Below, piece after piece: positions 12,601 through 24,069 of a stretch of DNA of 64,000 nt (the first letter of the stretch is position 1; the number at the start of each line of letters is the position of its first letter). The notes under the pieces are model-generated. The model did no database searches. It saw nothing but the letters and a program-made list of their open reading frames with translations, and was not told where the DNA came from. The position numbers were made by a program, and so were the translations under genes. The DNA is taken from the NCBI RefSeq assembly GCF_018143015.1, contig NC_054742.1:52957195-53021194 (forward strand), read 5' to 3'. The DNA comes from Lytechinus variegatus. Its lineage: Eukaryota; Echinodermata; Echinoidea; Temnopleuroida; Toxopneustidae.

Positions 12601-13689
12601 TGCGTTCTGTTTGTGTCCCCTTTATGATATACACACTTTTTTTTACCATGTTTTATTAAGGATTTCATTCAAATGAATTACATAAACTCCAGATAAATAC
12701 AAAAAATTACAAATCTTCATTTTATACCAACAAGGATATGCAAAAAAAATAAAAACATATATTTTTGCCAAAAACTGAAGGACGGAATGAAATTCCTTAA
12801 AATCATACTTTTAAATAAAAAAAATTACTTAACTGAGCCCCCAACCCTCTATGTATTTTAATAATAAGTAATATTAAATGACTAAATGATTTGCAGGAAA
12901 ACAGAAATCAACCTACATGTATTATCACTTCACACACTCATCCATCCACGCATCCTCCCCCTCAAACAAACACACACACAAACACACACACACACGCATC
13001 CTCACAACCAGAGTCATCTTGACAATCATTTATTATGATTATAACAAGAGTTCAAAGTCTGTAAGATATTGCAGTGACAGATGTTCACATCATGATAATG
13101 CATGTATATAAATATTGATATAATATAAAAGAAAGCTGTGCATAAAGAGCCTATTGTATCTTACTTCAAAAGTGCACTTGTACTGAGTGGAAGTGTATGA
13201 GCATATTCCCCACAAATTGATTGAAGAAATGAAAAAAAAATAAAACTAATATATAATTCAAATAGGGAAATATATATATTTTTTAAAACATACAACAAAC
13301 AATAATGGTTCAGTAGAGGTGCGACGACGACGACGATGATGATGATGAATATGATAATGATGACGATGGTGATAATGAAAATCGGAAAATGGGGTAGAAT
13401 AAACAACAACTTTAGGCGATCCTATAAGACAACTTGTTACGTCAGACATATTCCCATCCTGTTCCCGAAAGAAATGATTAATTAAAACACTTTGCTTTTC
13501 TCACTGTCTCCTTCTTTTTCTCCCCACCCCATTCCCACACTTATTTTCTATTTCATTTCCAACATAAAACTCACACAAAGTGACGTGTATACAATATACC
13601 GTAAATATAAATACTATATAATACATACCACTGAGCAGTACCACAAAAAGGGCGACCAGGATTACTGTTTTCGGAATCGTCATTTTCAT
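9386..13689 (-). CDS. Secreted TIL-domain (trypsin-inhibitor-like) cysteine-rich protein, two exons
   Basis: Predicted by joining 13629-13689 to 9386-9642 on the minus strand. Exon 1 encodes MKMTIPKTVILVALFVVLLS, a typical signal peptide, and ends at a GTATGT donor. Exon 2 begins after the acceptor TCTCCTCCAG. Both junctions are phase 1 and restore an Ala codon, giving 105 residues. Ten cysteines at 41, 50, 53, 58, 65, 69, 73, 75, 89 and 95 match the spacing of the TIL domain, known from Ascaris-type protease inhibitors and from mucin and von Willebrand-like proteins. A small secreted inhibitor of serine proteases is therefore the likely role, but the target is unknown and a purely structural role is possible. 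The 4 kb intron holds repeats, so an additional exon cannot be excluded. Domain call: good. Exon pairing: moderately good. Confidence 0.72.
9643..13628 (-). other. Intron of the TIL-domain gene
   Basis: Bounded on the minus strand by GT at 13628 and AG at 9643. It contains a GGAAATG/GAATT simple repeat (9715-9800), a MITE (11201-11413), a CA-rich microsatellite (about 12968-13000) and a GAC/GAT triplet run (about 13320-13380). An open frame at 11928-12236 on the minus strand lacks a usable start and is not called. Confidence 0.55.
11201..11413. mobile_element. MITE, 'TTCAGAAAGCTGTTCG' type, copy 1
   Basis: Begins GGGTGTTTCAGAAAGCTG and TTCGCAAGTTAAGAGCGACT and ends TTTCCGAAACAGCCCCC, so the tips are inverted. 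The left arm is closely related to the MITE at 46074-46253. No coding capacity. It lies in the TIL-gene intron. Confidence 0.65.
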
Positions 13690-14720
13690 TCTTGATGATA
13701 TCACTAAATTGAAAAAGATTCCTGATAAATTTGAAGAAAATTGCAGGATTTGATAGCAACAGAGAATCGATGGAAGTGATAAGGTATTCAAGATCTACGT
13801 GCAAATAGAGACTGACTGTTTCCAGCGATGCGATCCTATTAATATGAGAAACGACCTATAATGGACATACGTCACAACCATAAATTCAACAGAGATTACA
13901 ATTAACCTTCGGTCATTATGAGGCCGGGAACGGTTTGAGTTTCGCTTCCCTGAACAAAACAAAACAAATTACTGACTAGATCATTATTCTGATTAAGAAT
14001 ATGCACTCTCACTTGCTGTTTTAAGTTACTAAAATAGAATTAAAATTTTATTTTTCTGCTGCGAGCAAGAACCTGTATTAAGATTTTTTTTTGGGGGGGG
14101 GTGGGGCGGTTGGTTATCCAATGGTTTAAGAGAACAAATTCAGGGTAATAGTAAAAGAACGAAAAATAGTAGGCCTAGTACAAACGCTGAGGTGAAGACA
14201 AGTGCTTTCCATAACACATCTTTGTCTTTGTTCGATATAATGTCTGGCTTATACTAGGCCTTTTCACAGAGCATATCTATGAAAATGTCTGTTAAATAAT
14301 ATATTCTATTTCTACTCACTGTCGTCTCAGCTTAAGAGTTGTGCAAGTAAAATTGATGAAAAGAAGGCAAAACAATTTAACTAATTTTGAATAAATTTGC
14401 ACAAATTACGTAATTGCTATAATCTGCAGATCGTAATTAGGGGTTAACCATAGTCATACAAGTTGATATTAAGCAAAATGATTTCAGTGAAAAGGGATAT
14501 AGTTTACCAAATAAAGAAGCAAGCTCTATATTGACAATGATATTCATACGATAGAAATGTTTTTAGCTTTTTATTAATCCTTCGATGCTATAGACCGCAT
14601 ATTTAATCAGTTTATCTATTATCCAGATTATTGAATCAGATGTATCGTTTTAGATTGATTCCGTAATTATTTACATGGATTTGAACAAAATGTTTAATTT
14701 GAAATCTTATGTCACAACTG
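13690..14720. other. Upstream flank of the TIL-domain gene
   Basis: Includes the presumed 5' flank of the minus-strand gene starting at 13689. No clear TATA box could be placed with confidence. A T-run followed by a G-run lies near 14083-14101. Otherwise AT-rich with no coding frame. Confidence 0.35.
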
Positions 14721-14779
14721 AAAAAAACCTGTAGTGTTCCTCAGGGTTAGATTCTTGGCCCATAGATTTTTATTATGTT

Positions 14780-15140
14780 CATCAGGGGAGGAATCATCTA
14801 GGATTTTCCAAGGGGGCACATTTTGTAGAGGAAAATAAAATAGGTTTTCAACCAAAAGTTTGGTACATTTCGTCCACGAAAAACAATTGACCAGCAAAAA
14901 AAAAGGGGGATCATCGCTTTCAAAAGGGGAGGCACATTTGTATTTTTGACGGCATTTTTACAAGCGAAAAAAAAATAGGTTTTCAACCAAAAATTTGGAA
15001 CGTTTCGTCCACGAATAAAAATTAACTAGCCAAAAAAAAGTGTCCTCGCTTTCAAAAGTGGGGGGGGGGGCACACTTGTATCTTTAACGGCATTTTTACA
15101 TTACAAATTTTAATTGTGCCTCTCAAGGGGGCACGAGCCG
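14780..15140. repeat. Imperfect tandem repeat, unit about 130 bp
   Basis: Two to three units share GGTTTTCAACCAAAA, TTTCGTCCACGAA, TCGCTTTCAAAAG and GGCATTTTTACA (for example near 14842, 14984 and 15090). A G run lies near 15059-15070. The short minus-strand frames across it are by-products of the repeat. Confidence 0.65.
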
Positions 15141-15896
15141 GCTGTGCCGATCCGCCAGTGCTGTTCATCAACAGCTTGAATAAATCTTCAAATTTAATTT
15201 CGTTTATCACGTATGCACAGGACACCAATCATTCCATTTCATACAAAAACTTACAAAATCTTTGTCAGGAATTGCCCCTTAATATTGAAAATGAATTCCC
15301 TGTCATTAACTTTATCAAGCATGGATAAATCAAAGAATTAGAAATAATTCACTTCCAATACATACATTTACAATGTATACTGCCGTCCAACAACAAAAGT
15401 AAGCAAATCGTTTTCATTGATGGGGATTTTCTTTATTATTATTATCATTATTTTCTTTATCGTCTACATGACCCTAAAGATAAGTAAGTCACATAGCCCC
15501 ATTTTTAAGTAAATATTTCAAAAAAAACAAAACAATGATATATTTTCTATTGAATTTACTATGAAAGCACACTGCTTTATTTTGTAATTGAACGTGAGTA
15601 TAAGAATCCCAAGAACTGTATTTAGAACTTATGTACTTTAATTATAATTTTATTTCAAAGTCATAGAAACCTTGTCAGTGCATCACTGATTATAACTTAA
15701 TCCTTATTAAGCGCGGAATAGCTCGTTAATCAAAGATTATATACTTTCTGTGAATTAATGTTTTGCGTGGTTTCGAAATGCGCATTTTTTGTAGATGGAA
15801 ACCACCTTAGAAACATTAAAATTTTCACTTAAATGGGCAGTCAGCTTGGGATGGGGTTATGCGTACCTCCAGGTTTTTAGATGGGGTTGTGAAAAC
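15141..15896. other. Intergenic, nothing recognised
   Basis: AT-rich, with no coding frame or recognisable element. Confidence 0.35.
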
Positions 15897-18010
15897 GGTT
15901 ACACTTCGTAATTCCGAAGGTTCGTAATTCCGAAGCACGCAAATTGCCTATACCTCGATGTTCGTTAATCCGAAAACGAAAAAGGGTTCGTTAATCCGAG
16001 CATCCGAAAACGAAATTAGGTTCGCTGTTCCGAAGGTTCGATAATCCGAAAACGAAATAAGGTTCGTTGTTCCGAAGGTTCGTTAATCTGAAAACGAAAT
16101 AAGGTTCGTTGTTCCGAAGGTTCGATAATCCGAAAACTATATAAGGTTCGTTGTTCCGAAGGTTCGTTAATCCGAAAACGAAATGAGGTTCGTAATTCTG
16201 AAGGTTCGTTAATCCGAAAACGAAATAAGGTTCGTATTTCCGAAAATGAAATTAATTCATTTTGGTAACAAAAACGGTGTTGTCCTTACAAGATAACATG
16301 ATATTATGCAATAAAAGTAATAACGATCGATGATACATGTGTGTGTTGTGGCCAAATCATGTATTGATTTAAGAATAGGCGCCCGGATCAAGCATACGCT
16401 TAATTTCGATTTTATCTGAGCAATTGCTGCCCAAGCAAATGGTTTAAAGATGCAGGGGATTAAGTGTGTTGGTCGCGTGCGAGTAACCTCCAAAAAATAG
16501 GATTTGTATTGGAGGGGATGTCATTTTTATTAAGAGCTTCTCCTGAAAATTAGTCTAAAATGTATACTTTAAAAAGAGTAATTATTTTGAGAAAAAAAGG
16601 AATTTACCATTTTGGTCAAATAGCATTTCCCTGCTATTTATTTTGGGGGTGCAAGTGCCCCCTGCTACCCCCACGGCGAATCCAACTTTCGCCAATAGGG
16701 GGGGGAGAGAAATTTCTTCACCCATAATTTCCCCGAACAGCAACTTAAAGTTGATATTTGTTTGTTTTTTTTGAAAGGGTAGTCCTAATAGCCAATAATC
16801 AGCTTTATTCTTATGAAATAAAGTAAATGTGTAATAATATCATAAGCCTTTTTTAAATAATGCGAGAGTGAAGCGCGAGCTATATTTTTTGTTGAAAATA
16901 TGATGGGCAATATGTTTGTGATCTTCAAATCAAGATGGCTATGTAACTAGATAACAGCTGCGAGCAAGAAGCGCGAGCAGAAATTTTAATTATAAGCTCT
17001 GACCTGATCTAAAAGGGACATATTAAGTGATTTTTGCAGTTAGCCATGAAGACGATACATGTTTCAACCAAGGGCGGCGGAACGTATTTTCCTGTGGGGG
17101 GGGGGGCAAAGACAAAAGTGCACTTATATGCCAAAAGGGGCATTTTGGTGAAAACGGATATTTCCACCATGAGATTATCATTTGTGTAAAGTTGTGTATT
17201 TTGTAGTGATTAAGTTGAGCAAAGTTTTTTAAATTTATTTTTGATTGATAAGATATATATTTAAGTTTTATTTTTATCGTCAGAAGACTAATCCACTGGG
17301 CCACAACATTCCGAGCATTATGTTAACAATGTTAATCATGAAAAACGGATTAACATTGTTAAACTAGGCGTAACGATCAATAAAATTTTATTAACATTTA
17401 TATTCTTTATCACCATTTTAATTATGATCATCGTTTAGGATTAATATGATCATGATTAGTATTATTTTTATTTTTAGTACCAGCAGAAGCTCTTAAAACT
17501 GACATCCCTTCCAATACAAATTTTCTTATCTGGAGGTTACTCGCACGCGACCAACACACTTAATCCCCTGATCTTTCAACCATTTGCTTGGGCAGCAATT
17601 GCTCAGATTCAGGCGCCTATCTTAAATCAATACTTGCTTTGGCCACAACACACACATGTATCATCGTTTGTTATTACTATTATTGCATAATATCCTGTTA
17701 ATTTGCAAGGACAACACCGTTTTTCTTACCAAAATGAATTAATTTCATTTTCGGAAATACGAACCTGATTTAATTTTCGGATTAACGAACCTTATTTCGC
17801 TTTCGGACTAACGAACCTTCGGAATTACGAACCTCATTTCGTTTTCGGATTAACGAACCTTCGGAATTACGAACCTCATTTCGTTTTCGGACTAACGAAC
17901 CTTCGGAATTACGAACCTCATTTCGTTTTCGGATTAACGAACCTTTGGGATAACGAACCTTCGGAATAACCGAACCTTCGGAATAACGAAGCGTCGGAAT
18001 TACGAATGTA
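15897..18010. mobile_element. Composite inverted-arm element (copy B) enclosing a mirror-core block
   Basis: A 2.1 kb structure. The left arm starts GGTTACACTTCGTAATTCCG, runs through repeats of GGTTCGTTAATCCGAAAACG (15897-16260), then a unique arm containing GTGTTGTCCTTACAAGATAA and GGCGCCCGGATCAAGC (to about 16540). The right arm (about 17480-18010) carries the same parts in reverse order and opposite strand, ending CGGAATTACGAATGT. Between the arms, 16640-17320 is a mirror-core block. No transposase frame was seen. It looks like a long inverted-repeat (foldback) non-autonomous element that carries the other repeat as its middle. Confidence 0.72.
16640..17320 (+). repeat. Mirror-core repeat block inside copy B
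   Basis: Contains GCGAGAGTGAAGCGCGAGC near 16862 and GCGAGCAAGAAGCGCGAGC near 16960, with GGGACATATTAAG-type linkers. Two G-run boundaries lie near 16700 and 17097. The segment around 17070-17270 (GGAACGTATTTTCCT, GTGCACTTATATGCC, TTAAGTTGAGCAAAG) is shared with 19660-19800 in copy C. Confidence 0.65.
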
Positions 18011-19034
18011 TGCGTGTGAAAACAATCATTCCCTCAAAGCTATTGATAATTATGTTTATCAATATTTGTAGTATTATCATTCATATTATCAGCAAATAGA
18101 ATGTGGCAGTCTCATTAGCCCAACCTCAATAATAGGCCTATAATTATGTGGAAAAAGGAAAATGTTGCAAATTATTCATATTGAGAGGACTTTTTCAAAG
18201 TGTGTACTGCTATTAATACGTACTATAGTTGTTCCAAAATTCTCTTCTCCTTCTTCTTTCTCCTCTTCCTTTCTACTTCTTCATTTCATCCCCCCACTTT
18301 TTTTTGTGGAGGGGGTAGGCTTCCCCCTACTATATTTGAATTAAGGGCACCCCCGTATTGTTCCAATTTGCATGGGATTTTACCAACACTTTAATCGGGA
18401 AGCATATTATTTGTTTCCATATAGGATTTTAATTTAAAAAAATCATTTTATTGATTTATGCCTTCTTTCAAATCATCAAAACGTGTTCTAGTGTTGTTCA
18501 TTAATTCATGTAAAGTTTGAATACGCCAACAACGGAGACTCACATCAGGCAGTTTTGATTACAAAATTTATTTCATTTTATTCAATTGAGGTGAATGCAA
18601 ACTTTCTGGATCTTGGCCGCTCACCAAACTTCGCCGCGAATATAAAGTTGGCGCTCTTCATGGCTCTAAAATCACAGGATGGTATCCGTACATACACCTC
18701 CATGGGGAGCGTTTCATCAACATTATGATAAGTTGTCAGATCTGACAACTTTCGTCGATTTTGATTGGCTGATACACTCAGTTCCTATGGTAACTGTCGA
18801 ATAAAACAAGACTTGTCGGATAAAACGTCCGACAAGTCCTTTCATCAGACACTGCCCTGGTCCCACAGATAACACAGTCTTTAGACTTTATGTCATGAAC
18901 TAATATTTTGAAGGTGGTATATCCTTCTACCATGTTTAACTGTAAAGCTCATGATATGATCAGAACTATAAGGTTAAACATTCACCAAATAGGAGAAATG
19001 CAACTGATGGATTTAGATTGAAGGATGTTCATTC
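18011..19034. other. Intergenic between composite copies B and C
   Basis: Holds a pyrimidine tract and G-run remnant (about 18240-18350) and a palindrome-rich element at 18735-18845 listed separately. No gene was recognised. Confidence 0.35.
18735..18845. repeat. Palindromic MITE-like element, copy 1
   Basis: Contains TGTCAGATCTGACA, a perfect palindrome, and GACTTGTCGGATAAAACG with its inverted partner TCCGACAAGTC, which would fold into a stem. A diverged relative lies at 38150-38300 in the galactosyltransferase intron. It looks like a small non-autonomous DNA element. Confidence 0.5.
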
Positions 19035-20700
19035 GGTTACACTTCGTAATTCCGAAACACGTAAATTGCCTATACATCAATGTTCGTTAATCCGAAAAAA
19101 AGAAATAGGTTCGTTAATCCGAGTATTTGCGGCATTATTTAGAAAGTTTGTCAATCCGAAAAGAAAATAGGGTTCGTCATTCCGAAGATTCGTTATATTA
19201 GTCCGGAAACGAAATAAGGTTCATTATTCCGAAGGTTCGTTAGTCCAAAAACGAAATAAGGTTCGTTATTCAGAAGGCTCGTTAATCCGAAAACGAAATA
19301 AGGTTCGTGATTCCGAAAATGAAATAAGGTTCGTTATTCCGAGTAGCCTAGATAGGTCTATTTGGCTTTTGCTATTCCCCCACATCGCATTCATTACCCT
19401 ATGCATTTTTTTATTTTTTTATTTGTAATTTTACAATATTCAATACTCTTTTACTATGGAATCATTTTGATTGATCTCGATGTATTGTATCTTGTATCTT
19501 TTTTAGAGATGTAAAATTAATGAATTTGAAAATTCGAAAATTTGTTAATCCGATAAATGAAATAATCTGTGGCGAAGCCAGGCGTGGTCGAGGGGGGAGG
19601 GGGAGGTTAGAAACACCGTTTCATTTTAAATTGTTACGAGGATGGGAAGGCAGTGGTGCGGTCGAACGTATTTTCCTTGGGGAGGGGGGCAAAGCCAAAA
19701 GGGGGCACTTATATGTCAAAATGGGCCTTTTGGTGATATTTTCACCATAAGAATATCATCTGTGTGATGTCGCTGTGTGTTTTGTAGGATTAAGTTGAGC
19801 AAGCCTTTTTTAATTGATTCATGATTATTGATATGTATTTAGGCTTTTTACACGGATTGGAAAAAAAATCCAAACTGAAGTTCTAAAACTCGCTTTTGGG
19901 TCAAATATGGAGCTAATTAGGTCATAATATTAAAAGGGCATCCCGCGCGAGATGTTGCAAGCGCTAATCGCAATCTCAAACGCTTCGACATTTCAATAAA
20001 ATTAAATATTCCGAGCAGTTCTCGTTATCATGAAAAAGATAATTGTCTAACCAAAGGATTAAGCCGAGCACCAAGCGCGAGCTGAAAATTTATGATATTC
20101 CAACCAAAAAAGAAAACAAAATTCTAAGCATTTTTATGACCAGAAAAGGGGTGAGTTCCTTACTAATAATAATTGAGGCGAGCGCGAAGTGCGAGCAGAA
20201 AAAATAAATTGTGATTCCTAACCTGAAATGTCTTATGTTGTACTTTAAAGAGAGTATTTCATTTTGAAAAAAAAGGCATTTCCCTTTTGATAAAGGGCAT
20301 TTTTTACCAACGGGATTTTTTTATCATAACCAGCAGAAGCAGTAAAAATGACACCCCTACCCTAATAAATCCTCATATCTTGAGGCCACATGTGACCAAC
20401 ACACAGTCCCCAATATTATTAATCCATTCCATCAGGCAACAATTGCTCAGAGAAAATCAAAATTAAGATGTTTGATCCAAGCGCCAATTCTTGATGCAAT
20501 ACTGCAGCTTTGACCACAACATACACATGTATATTCCTCCGTTGAAACTACTACCGCATAATTTCCTGTTATTTTTTTAATTACAACACCGTTTTGGTTA
20601 GAAAAATAAATTAATTTCATTTTTGATAAAACGAACCTTATTTCTTTTTTGGACTAACGAAACTTCGGAATAACGAACCTTCGGAATTACGAATGTCACC
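19035..20700. mobile_element. Composite inverted-arm element (copy C) enclosing a mirror-core block
   Basis: The left arm begins GGTTACACTTCGTAATTCCG and holds the GGTTCGTTAATCCGAAAACG minisatellite to about 19350. The right arm (about 20320-20700) includes CCAACACACAGTCCCC, CAATTGCTCAGAG and TACAACACCGTTTTGG in the same orientation as the right arm of copy B, and ends GGAATTACGAATGTCACC. That end is the inverse of the left end. The middle (19555-20310) is a mirror-core block with GGCGTGGTCGAGGGGGG at its edge. No coding capacity. Confidence 0.68.
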
Positions 20701-21000
20701 CGTTTATTCGTTGTAGACCCTATCAAAATAATCTAGGGAGCAGTGTTCATTTCAGTGCATTGACCGAGACACGTCATTTGTGCATGTTCTTTCGCACATC
20801 AGTGAAATTGAAAAGGCATATGTGCTTGGCATTTGAATTGAGTCTAAATGTGATTATTTAGAGCAATTAAGTCTGGAGGTGTCCTACCTTTTTATGGGTC
20901 ACGTTACTTTAGTTTGAGGAGACAGTTCCACCCACTACCATCAGACTCCGCTTCTGATTTAAATGTCTGAAATATCACTTGTTCAATTTTCAAACGTATA
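20701..21000. other. Short intergenic spacer
   Basis: Sequence between copy C and the next mirror-core block. Nothing recognised. Confidence 0.3.
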
Positions 21001-21004
21001 GAGA

Positions 21005-22730
21005 CCACATAGGCGGATCCAGATGGGGGCCAAAGGGGTCGCGCCCTCTCCCCCTATTGGTGGCGTAAAAGAAAAGAACCAACAGAAAGAAAAAAGAAGA
21101 AAAGAGGGAGAGAGAAAGAGAAACCAGAGAAAAAACGAGGAGGGATATCAATAAATGTGAATGAAGGATTGCGGTCGAGGGAGACGATAATCTTCTCAAG
21201 AACATGGGGTTTTGAATGTCCCGTTTTGAAGTCAATATGCACAACTTTTTCTGCTCAGAATTCGAGATTTCATTTTGTTGTGTTTTAGACAGAGGTACGT
21301 CCTGTTTATGGTTACAAAAAAAAGTGTTGTATGTAAAAAAAAAAAATCAGCTCGCGCTCGCGCTACGCGCCCGCATTGTATGATCAGTAGGACACGTATA
21401 GGCAAATTCTCTTAATTCCAAAATTAATTCCGAAAAATCCTTGGAAAATTGTTTTTTTTAGATCAGTCTATCAAATAATTTCCGCTCCCACTTTGTATTT
21501 GCAATATCTAATCAAGATGGAAAGTGCGCTATATAAATCTTATGTATTATCATTATTATTATTATTACATGTCGCATCTTGTTCGTGATTACAAACAGTG
21601 ATTGGATGACCAAATTTGAGGTCAAAATATCAAAATTTCTCAGCTTGTTTTTAGCGCTCGCATCAAAATAATGTTTAGTAAGATGCCCATCCTGTTCATT
21701 ATTATCAAAAAAGTGCTTAGAATGTCCAAAGTTAGGCCACAATATCAAAAATTTTCAGCTCGCGCTTCGCTCTCGCATAAGATGTTTAGTTAGATACGCA
21801 TCCTGTTTACCGAAAGTGCTCAGAATTTCAAAGTTTTGGTCGGAATATTAAAAATTTTCAGTTCGCGTGTCGCGCTCGCATCAATATCATTGTTTAATTA
21901 CATACCCATCTTGCTCCTGCTTGCATATTTCGGCCCTGTGAAATATATTTTCCTTATCTTATTTGTAAAAATAAAGGTAAGATGCTACTAAACCCATAAG
22001 TGTTTAGTAAGGACTACCCCCCCCTCGAATAACAGTTTTTAACGGCCGATCGTGAATAATGTATGAAATATACCCCCACCCTAATGGCTAAGGCTGGATT
22101 CGCCCCCTTTTTATTTACAATACATGTACACACTTAAAAAGATTGGTCAAGGTAATCAGTCTGTTGGTTAAATTTGTCCGATCGATACCACTACTACAGG
22201 CTGCTCTGCTACGAAGGTAGTAATAAAAAATAGGGGCGTCAAAATTGACTTTCTTTGTGATATTCTCTTTGAACGTCAATCGCTTCAGACATTTTACCAA
22301 GCGAGTGATTTATATTCAGCAAGGACAAGGACTGATTTTTTTTCTCTCTGTAGACCTATCTCTTTCCTGTGGCATTACACCCTGTACTAGTAGTTCAAGA
22401 AACAAAGAAATTTCTGCTCGCGCTTCATGCTCGCATTATTGATGTAGGAAGAAACCCAATCACCCATCCATGATTTACAAAACATGAATAGAGTGTCCTT
22501 TTATGTCTAAAATATCAATTTTCTTCTGCTCGCGCTCGCATCTTATTTTTGAGTTACATGCCTATCCTTTTCATGATTGCCAAAAGTGCTTAGAAGGACA
22601 ATTTTTTTAGGTAGGAATGTAAAAAAAATTCAGCTCGGGCTTCGCGCTCGCATTATTTAATTGTTGAAATAATTATGTATTGTCTTCATGGGTAACTGCA
22701 ACCAGTCCTTAACAGATCCCTTTTCGATCA
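21005..22730 (-). repeat. Mirror-core repeat arrays on the minus strand
   Basis: Cores appear as CTCGCGCTACGCGCCCGC near 21352, CAGCTCGCGCTTCGCTCTCG near 21757, CAGTTCGCGTGTCGCGCTCG near 21858 and CAGCTCGGGCTTCGCGCTCG near 22632. At least two units are adjacent: one ends near 22100 with GGCTGGATTCGCCCCC. A GCGCTATATAAAT-(ATT)n retroposon tail is embedded near 21524-21570. Confidence 0.65.
21520..21572 (+). repeat. GCGCTATATAAAT-(ATT)n retroposon tail
   Basis: Reads AGTGCGCTATATAAATC followed by an ATT triplet run. The same kind of tail occurs near 42345-42410 (minus) and 44155-44260 (plus). This motif is typical of SINE or LINE 3' ends in metazoans. Confidence 0.55.
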
Positions 22731-22910
22731 GGCAAGAACGTTTATCAAAAATGTCTACATATCTTGTTCAGGATCACAAATATTGCACAGAATGTTAAAT
22801 TTTCAGAACAAAATACATAAAATAAAAAAAATCAAATAGGGCTTATGAGATTATTTCATATTTACTCTCTGAATACATAACCGCTTTTCTGGTCCCTAAT
22901 CACACACCTA

Positions 22911-23097
22911 GGAGTGAGACAAGCGACCAGTCATTTTGGAGCGGGATTTACATTTTTGAGAGTGCATTATAGCTCCTTCTGGAGCGAACTGTGCTTATTT
23001 TTTTAGACATTGGTACTCCAGGAGGAGCTACTGTATAATGCACTCTCAAAGATGTAAACCCCGCTCCAAAATGACTGGTCACGTGTCTGTCTCACTC
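22911..23097. mobile_element. Foldback element with arms of about 80 bp
   Basis: The left arm GAGTGAGACAAGCGACCAGT, TTTGGAGCGGGATTTACAT and GAGAGTGCATTATAGCTCC is mirrored as an inverted copy at the right: GGAGCTACTGTATAATGCAC, ATGTAAACCCCGCTCC and TGACTGGTCACGTG, ending TCTCACTC. The spacer is about 25 bp. It is likely a non-autonomous DNA element. Its transcript would form a long hairpin. Confidence 0.7.
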
Positions 23098-23199
23098 TGA
23101 GAGAAGCATGATTTGGGACCAGATTAGCTCTTTTGCATTCAGAGTGTACATGTTGTTTTATAGTGAGGACTTCTCCTTCAAAGAAACAAACAAAAATCA

Positions 23200-23375
23200 A
23201 TTTTGAGTGGCCGATCGGGGGGAAAATGGGTGAAAAGAATCCCCCCCCACATTGGCGAAAGCTGGACCCGCCCATGTCACATACACAAAAAAAAATTGTT
23301 GCCCCCTCCCCATTTAAAAGTAAGGACACCCAGTGCAGTGTCCCCCCCCGAAAAAAATCCTAGCTAAGCCACTGA
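23200..23375. repeat. G/C-run bounded repeat fragment
   Basis: GGCCGATCGGGGGGAAAATG, C-runs near 23240 and 23341, and an edge AATCCTAGCTAAGCCACTG that resembles the right edge (TACGCCACTG) of other elements. No gene. Confidence 0.45.
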
Positions 23376-24049
23376 ATGTAACAGGGTTGCCATGGATATC
23401 ATATCTTCATGATGCAAAGACCTTGAATCCACGTAAGTAAAATAATCCACGGTGAAACATATCGAAATAACAACCTCAAAGTGGGAAGATAGTCAGAAAC
23501 AAAATAGGTGGATAGCGAGAGGAGGAGAGAGACACTCAGACTTGGATAGTGTAGGGTATGGGATTGCGGCCCTAAAATACAATACCCTTAAGAACTGACT
23601 TTGCTTTGAAATGAGGGCTTAAGAACTAGATGGCCCTCTGCAAATGGGTGTGCTTGAGAACTAGAATTTAACATAAATGGGGGGGGGGGCTTCTAGAACT
23701 AACGTCTGAATGAGAGGCTTAAGACCGAGGGAGAACGGGTTGGTCAATGAAAAAAGTGTGAAAGTGATATCCTTAGGAACTACGAGCACTGGCGTGAAAG
23801 GGGGCCTTAAAGGCCTTAATCTCTTAATATCATACCTGAACTGTCATTACGTGAGTGCCCCACCCCCTAGGGAGACAGGTATAGACACACAGAGAAAGAG
23901 AAACAAGAGAGGAGAGATAGATAATGGTTTAGGGTTAGAGTTAAAAGTGGATTATTAGGGGATATAGGTGGAGAATAATCGGAAAGATCATGAATGCGAC
24001 AGGGGGCAGTCACTCCTGGAAAATTTGGTCAACCATGGGCGGAAATCTG
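23376..24049. other. Intergenic with degenerate GCTTAAGAACTAG repeats
   Basis: Words such as CTTAAGAACTAG, CTTGAGAACTAG and CTTAAGACCGAGG recur between 23585 and 23740, suggesting a decayed tandem repeat. A G run lies near 23680. No supported gene. Confidence 0.4.
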
Positions 24050-24069
24050 TCCCGAAAGGTAGGGGGGAC

